DNA from: an uncultured Collinsella sp.
GTDB taxonomy: Bacteria; Actinomycetota; Coriobacteriia; Coriobacteriales; Coriobacteriaceae
Assembly: GCA_900752425.1 (NCBI GenBank)
Contig: CAADVE010000194.1
Coordinates: 1-15,553, forward strand
Direction: 5' to 3'
DNA length: 15,553 nucleotides
Under the pieces are notes generated by a model, which was given only the letters and a program-made list of their open reading frames with translations, had not been told where the DNA came from and made no database searches. Numbering within the stretch: the stretch's first letter is position 1; each line of letters opens with the position of its first letter. A program made the position numbers and the translations under genes. Below, one piece after another: positions 14,920 through 15,553 of this stretch.

Positions 14920-15553
14920 ATGGACTACCGCAAATCAGCCCAAGAGGTGCTCGACAACATCGGTGGCGCCGACAACGTTGTTTCGGCCGCACACTGCGCC
15001 ACGCGCCTGCGCCTGGTGATTGCCGATAACGCGAAGGTCGACAAGGAGGCCCTCGAGAATATCGACGGCGCTAAGGGCGTCTTTGAGGCCCAGGGCCAGC
15101 TCCAGATTATTTTTGGCACTGGCACCGTCAACAAGGTCTACGACGAGTTCATTGCGCTCAGTGGCGTCGAGGCTGCCACCAAGGCCGAGGTCAAGGAGGC
15201 CGCGGCGCAGCAGCAGAACATCTTTATGCGTGCCATTAAGGTGCTCGGCGACGTCTTTGTCCCCATCATCCCAGCCATCGTGGCTTCGGGCCTGCTGCTG
15301 GGCATTATGAGCGCCCTCAACTTTATGGCCTCCAACGGCTTTATCGCGCTCGACACTAATAACTTTATTTATAAGATCGCCGATCTGGTCTCGGGAACGT
15401 CCTTTGGCATTCTGCAGATCCTGATCGGCTACTCCGCCGCTAAGGCCTTTGGCGCCAACCCGTACCTGGGTGCCGTCGTCGGCGGTGCGTTCATCAATTC
15501 CTCGCTTCAGAGCGCCTACACGGTTGCCTCCGAGGGCGTGCAGACCATGGTCA
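14920..15553 (+). CDS. scrA: PTS EIIBC transporter, sucrose type (3' end outside window)
   Basis: The first 211 codons are present. Residues 1 to about 80 are an EIIB domain with the phosphorylated cysteine in SAAHCATRLRLV (Cys26) and the closing IIFGTGTVNKVYDEF, a wording typical of the glucose-superfamily EIIB of sucrose transporters. The EIIC membrane domain begins near residue 100 with FMRAIKVLGDVFVPIIPAIVASGLLLGI and then GILQILIGYSAAKAFGANPYLGAVVGG. It takes up and phosphorylates a disaccharide using phosphate from EIIA/HPr. The ATG has the strong ribosome binding site AGGAGGAAAGG. Sucrose is my best guess; trehalose or another glucoside is possible. The LacI-type gene and its operators directly upstream fit a sugar-induced unit. 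Confidence 0.82.
   Translation, partial: MDYRKSAQEVLDNIGGADNVVSAAHCATRLRLVIADNAKVDKEALENIDGAKGVFEAQGQLQIIFGTGTVNKVYDEFIALSGVEAATKAEVKEAAAQQQNIFMRAIKVLGDVFVPIIPAIVASGLLLGIMSALNFMASNGFIALDTNNFIYKIADLVSGTSFGILQILIGYSAAKAFGANPYLGAVVGGAFINSSLQSAYTVASEGVQTMV

Noticed and set aside
1..15553. CRISPR arrays, tRNA or rRNA genes, insertion-sequence transposases
   Set aside because: No regularly spaced repeats, cloverleaf or rRNA-like sequence, and no transposase or integrase motifs were seen.

Overview
The window looks like chromosomal DNA of a high-GC, single-membrane gut actinobacterium. Codon usage, protein wording and gene content suggest Coriobacteriia, probably Collinsella; this is an inference from style, not a database match. 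It has three parts. Positions 1-2250 are visibly more AT-rich than the rest and look like an acquired accessory segment: the tail of an unrecognised gene, two Rho-independent terminators, and a minus-strand HigB-HigA toxin-antitoxin pair whose antitoxin is fused to an ImmA/IrrE metallopeptidase domain. Two TGTAAC-N7-GTTACA palindromes bracket the toxin-antitoxin promoter.

Positions 2417-13512 hold one tight, translationally coupled plus-strand operon of eight genes: pelD, pelE, pelA (deacetylase type), pelF, pelG, a CotH-family lipoprotein, a VTC-domain protein and a DUF4956 membrane protein. The first five match the Gram-positive Pel exopolysaccharide locus (pelDEADAFG). PelD carries an N-terminal Rossmann/SDR-like domain and a degenerate GGDEF with an intact RxxD c-di-GMP I-site. 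PelF would polymerise the sugar chain, PelD, PelE and PelG form the membrane complex, and PelA deacetylates outside the membrane. There is no pelB or pelC, as expected in a monoderm. CotH, VTC and DUF4956 form an accessory module with possible nucleotide- or phosphate-transfer chemistry.

The most striking anomaly is that pelF and pelG are each interrupted by a single in-frame TAA in an otherwise intact frame. Both TAAs sit where the family has Tyr, both follow a GGC Gly codon, and both lie in the same heptamer GGCTAAG. No other gene of the operon, nor the lacI-type gene, ends in TAA (only TAG and TGA). Double nonsense mutation, consensus error and recoding are all open; the first two are more likely.

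Positions 13513-15553 contain a roughly 100-nt compound inverted repeat, a second GC-rich hairpin, a LacI-family regulator, and the start of a sucrose-type PTS EIIBC gene running off the end. Two identical LacI-type operators precede the PTS gene and a third lies just upstream of the regulator, which points to local repression plus autoregulation.
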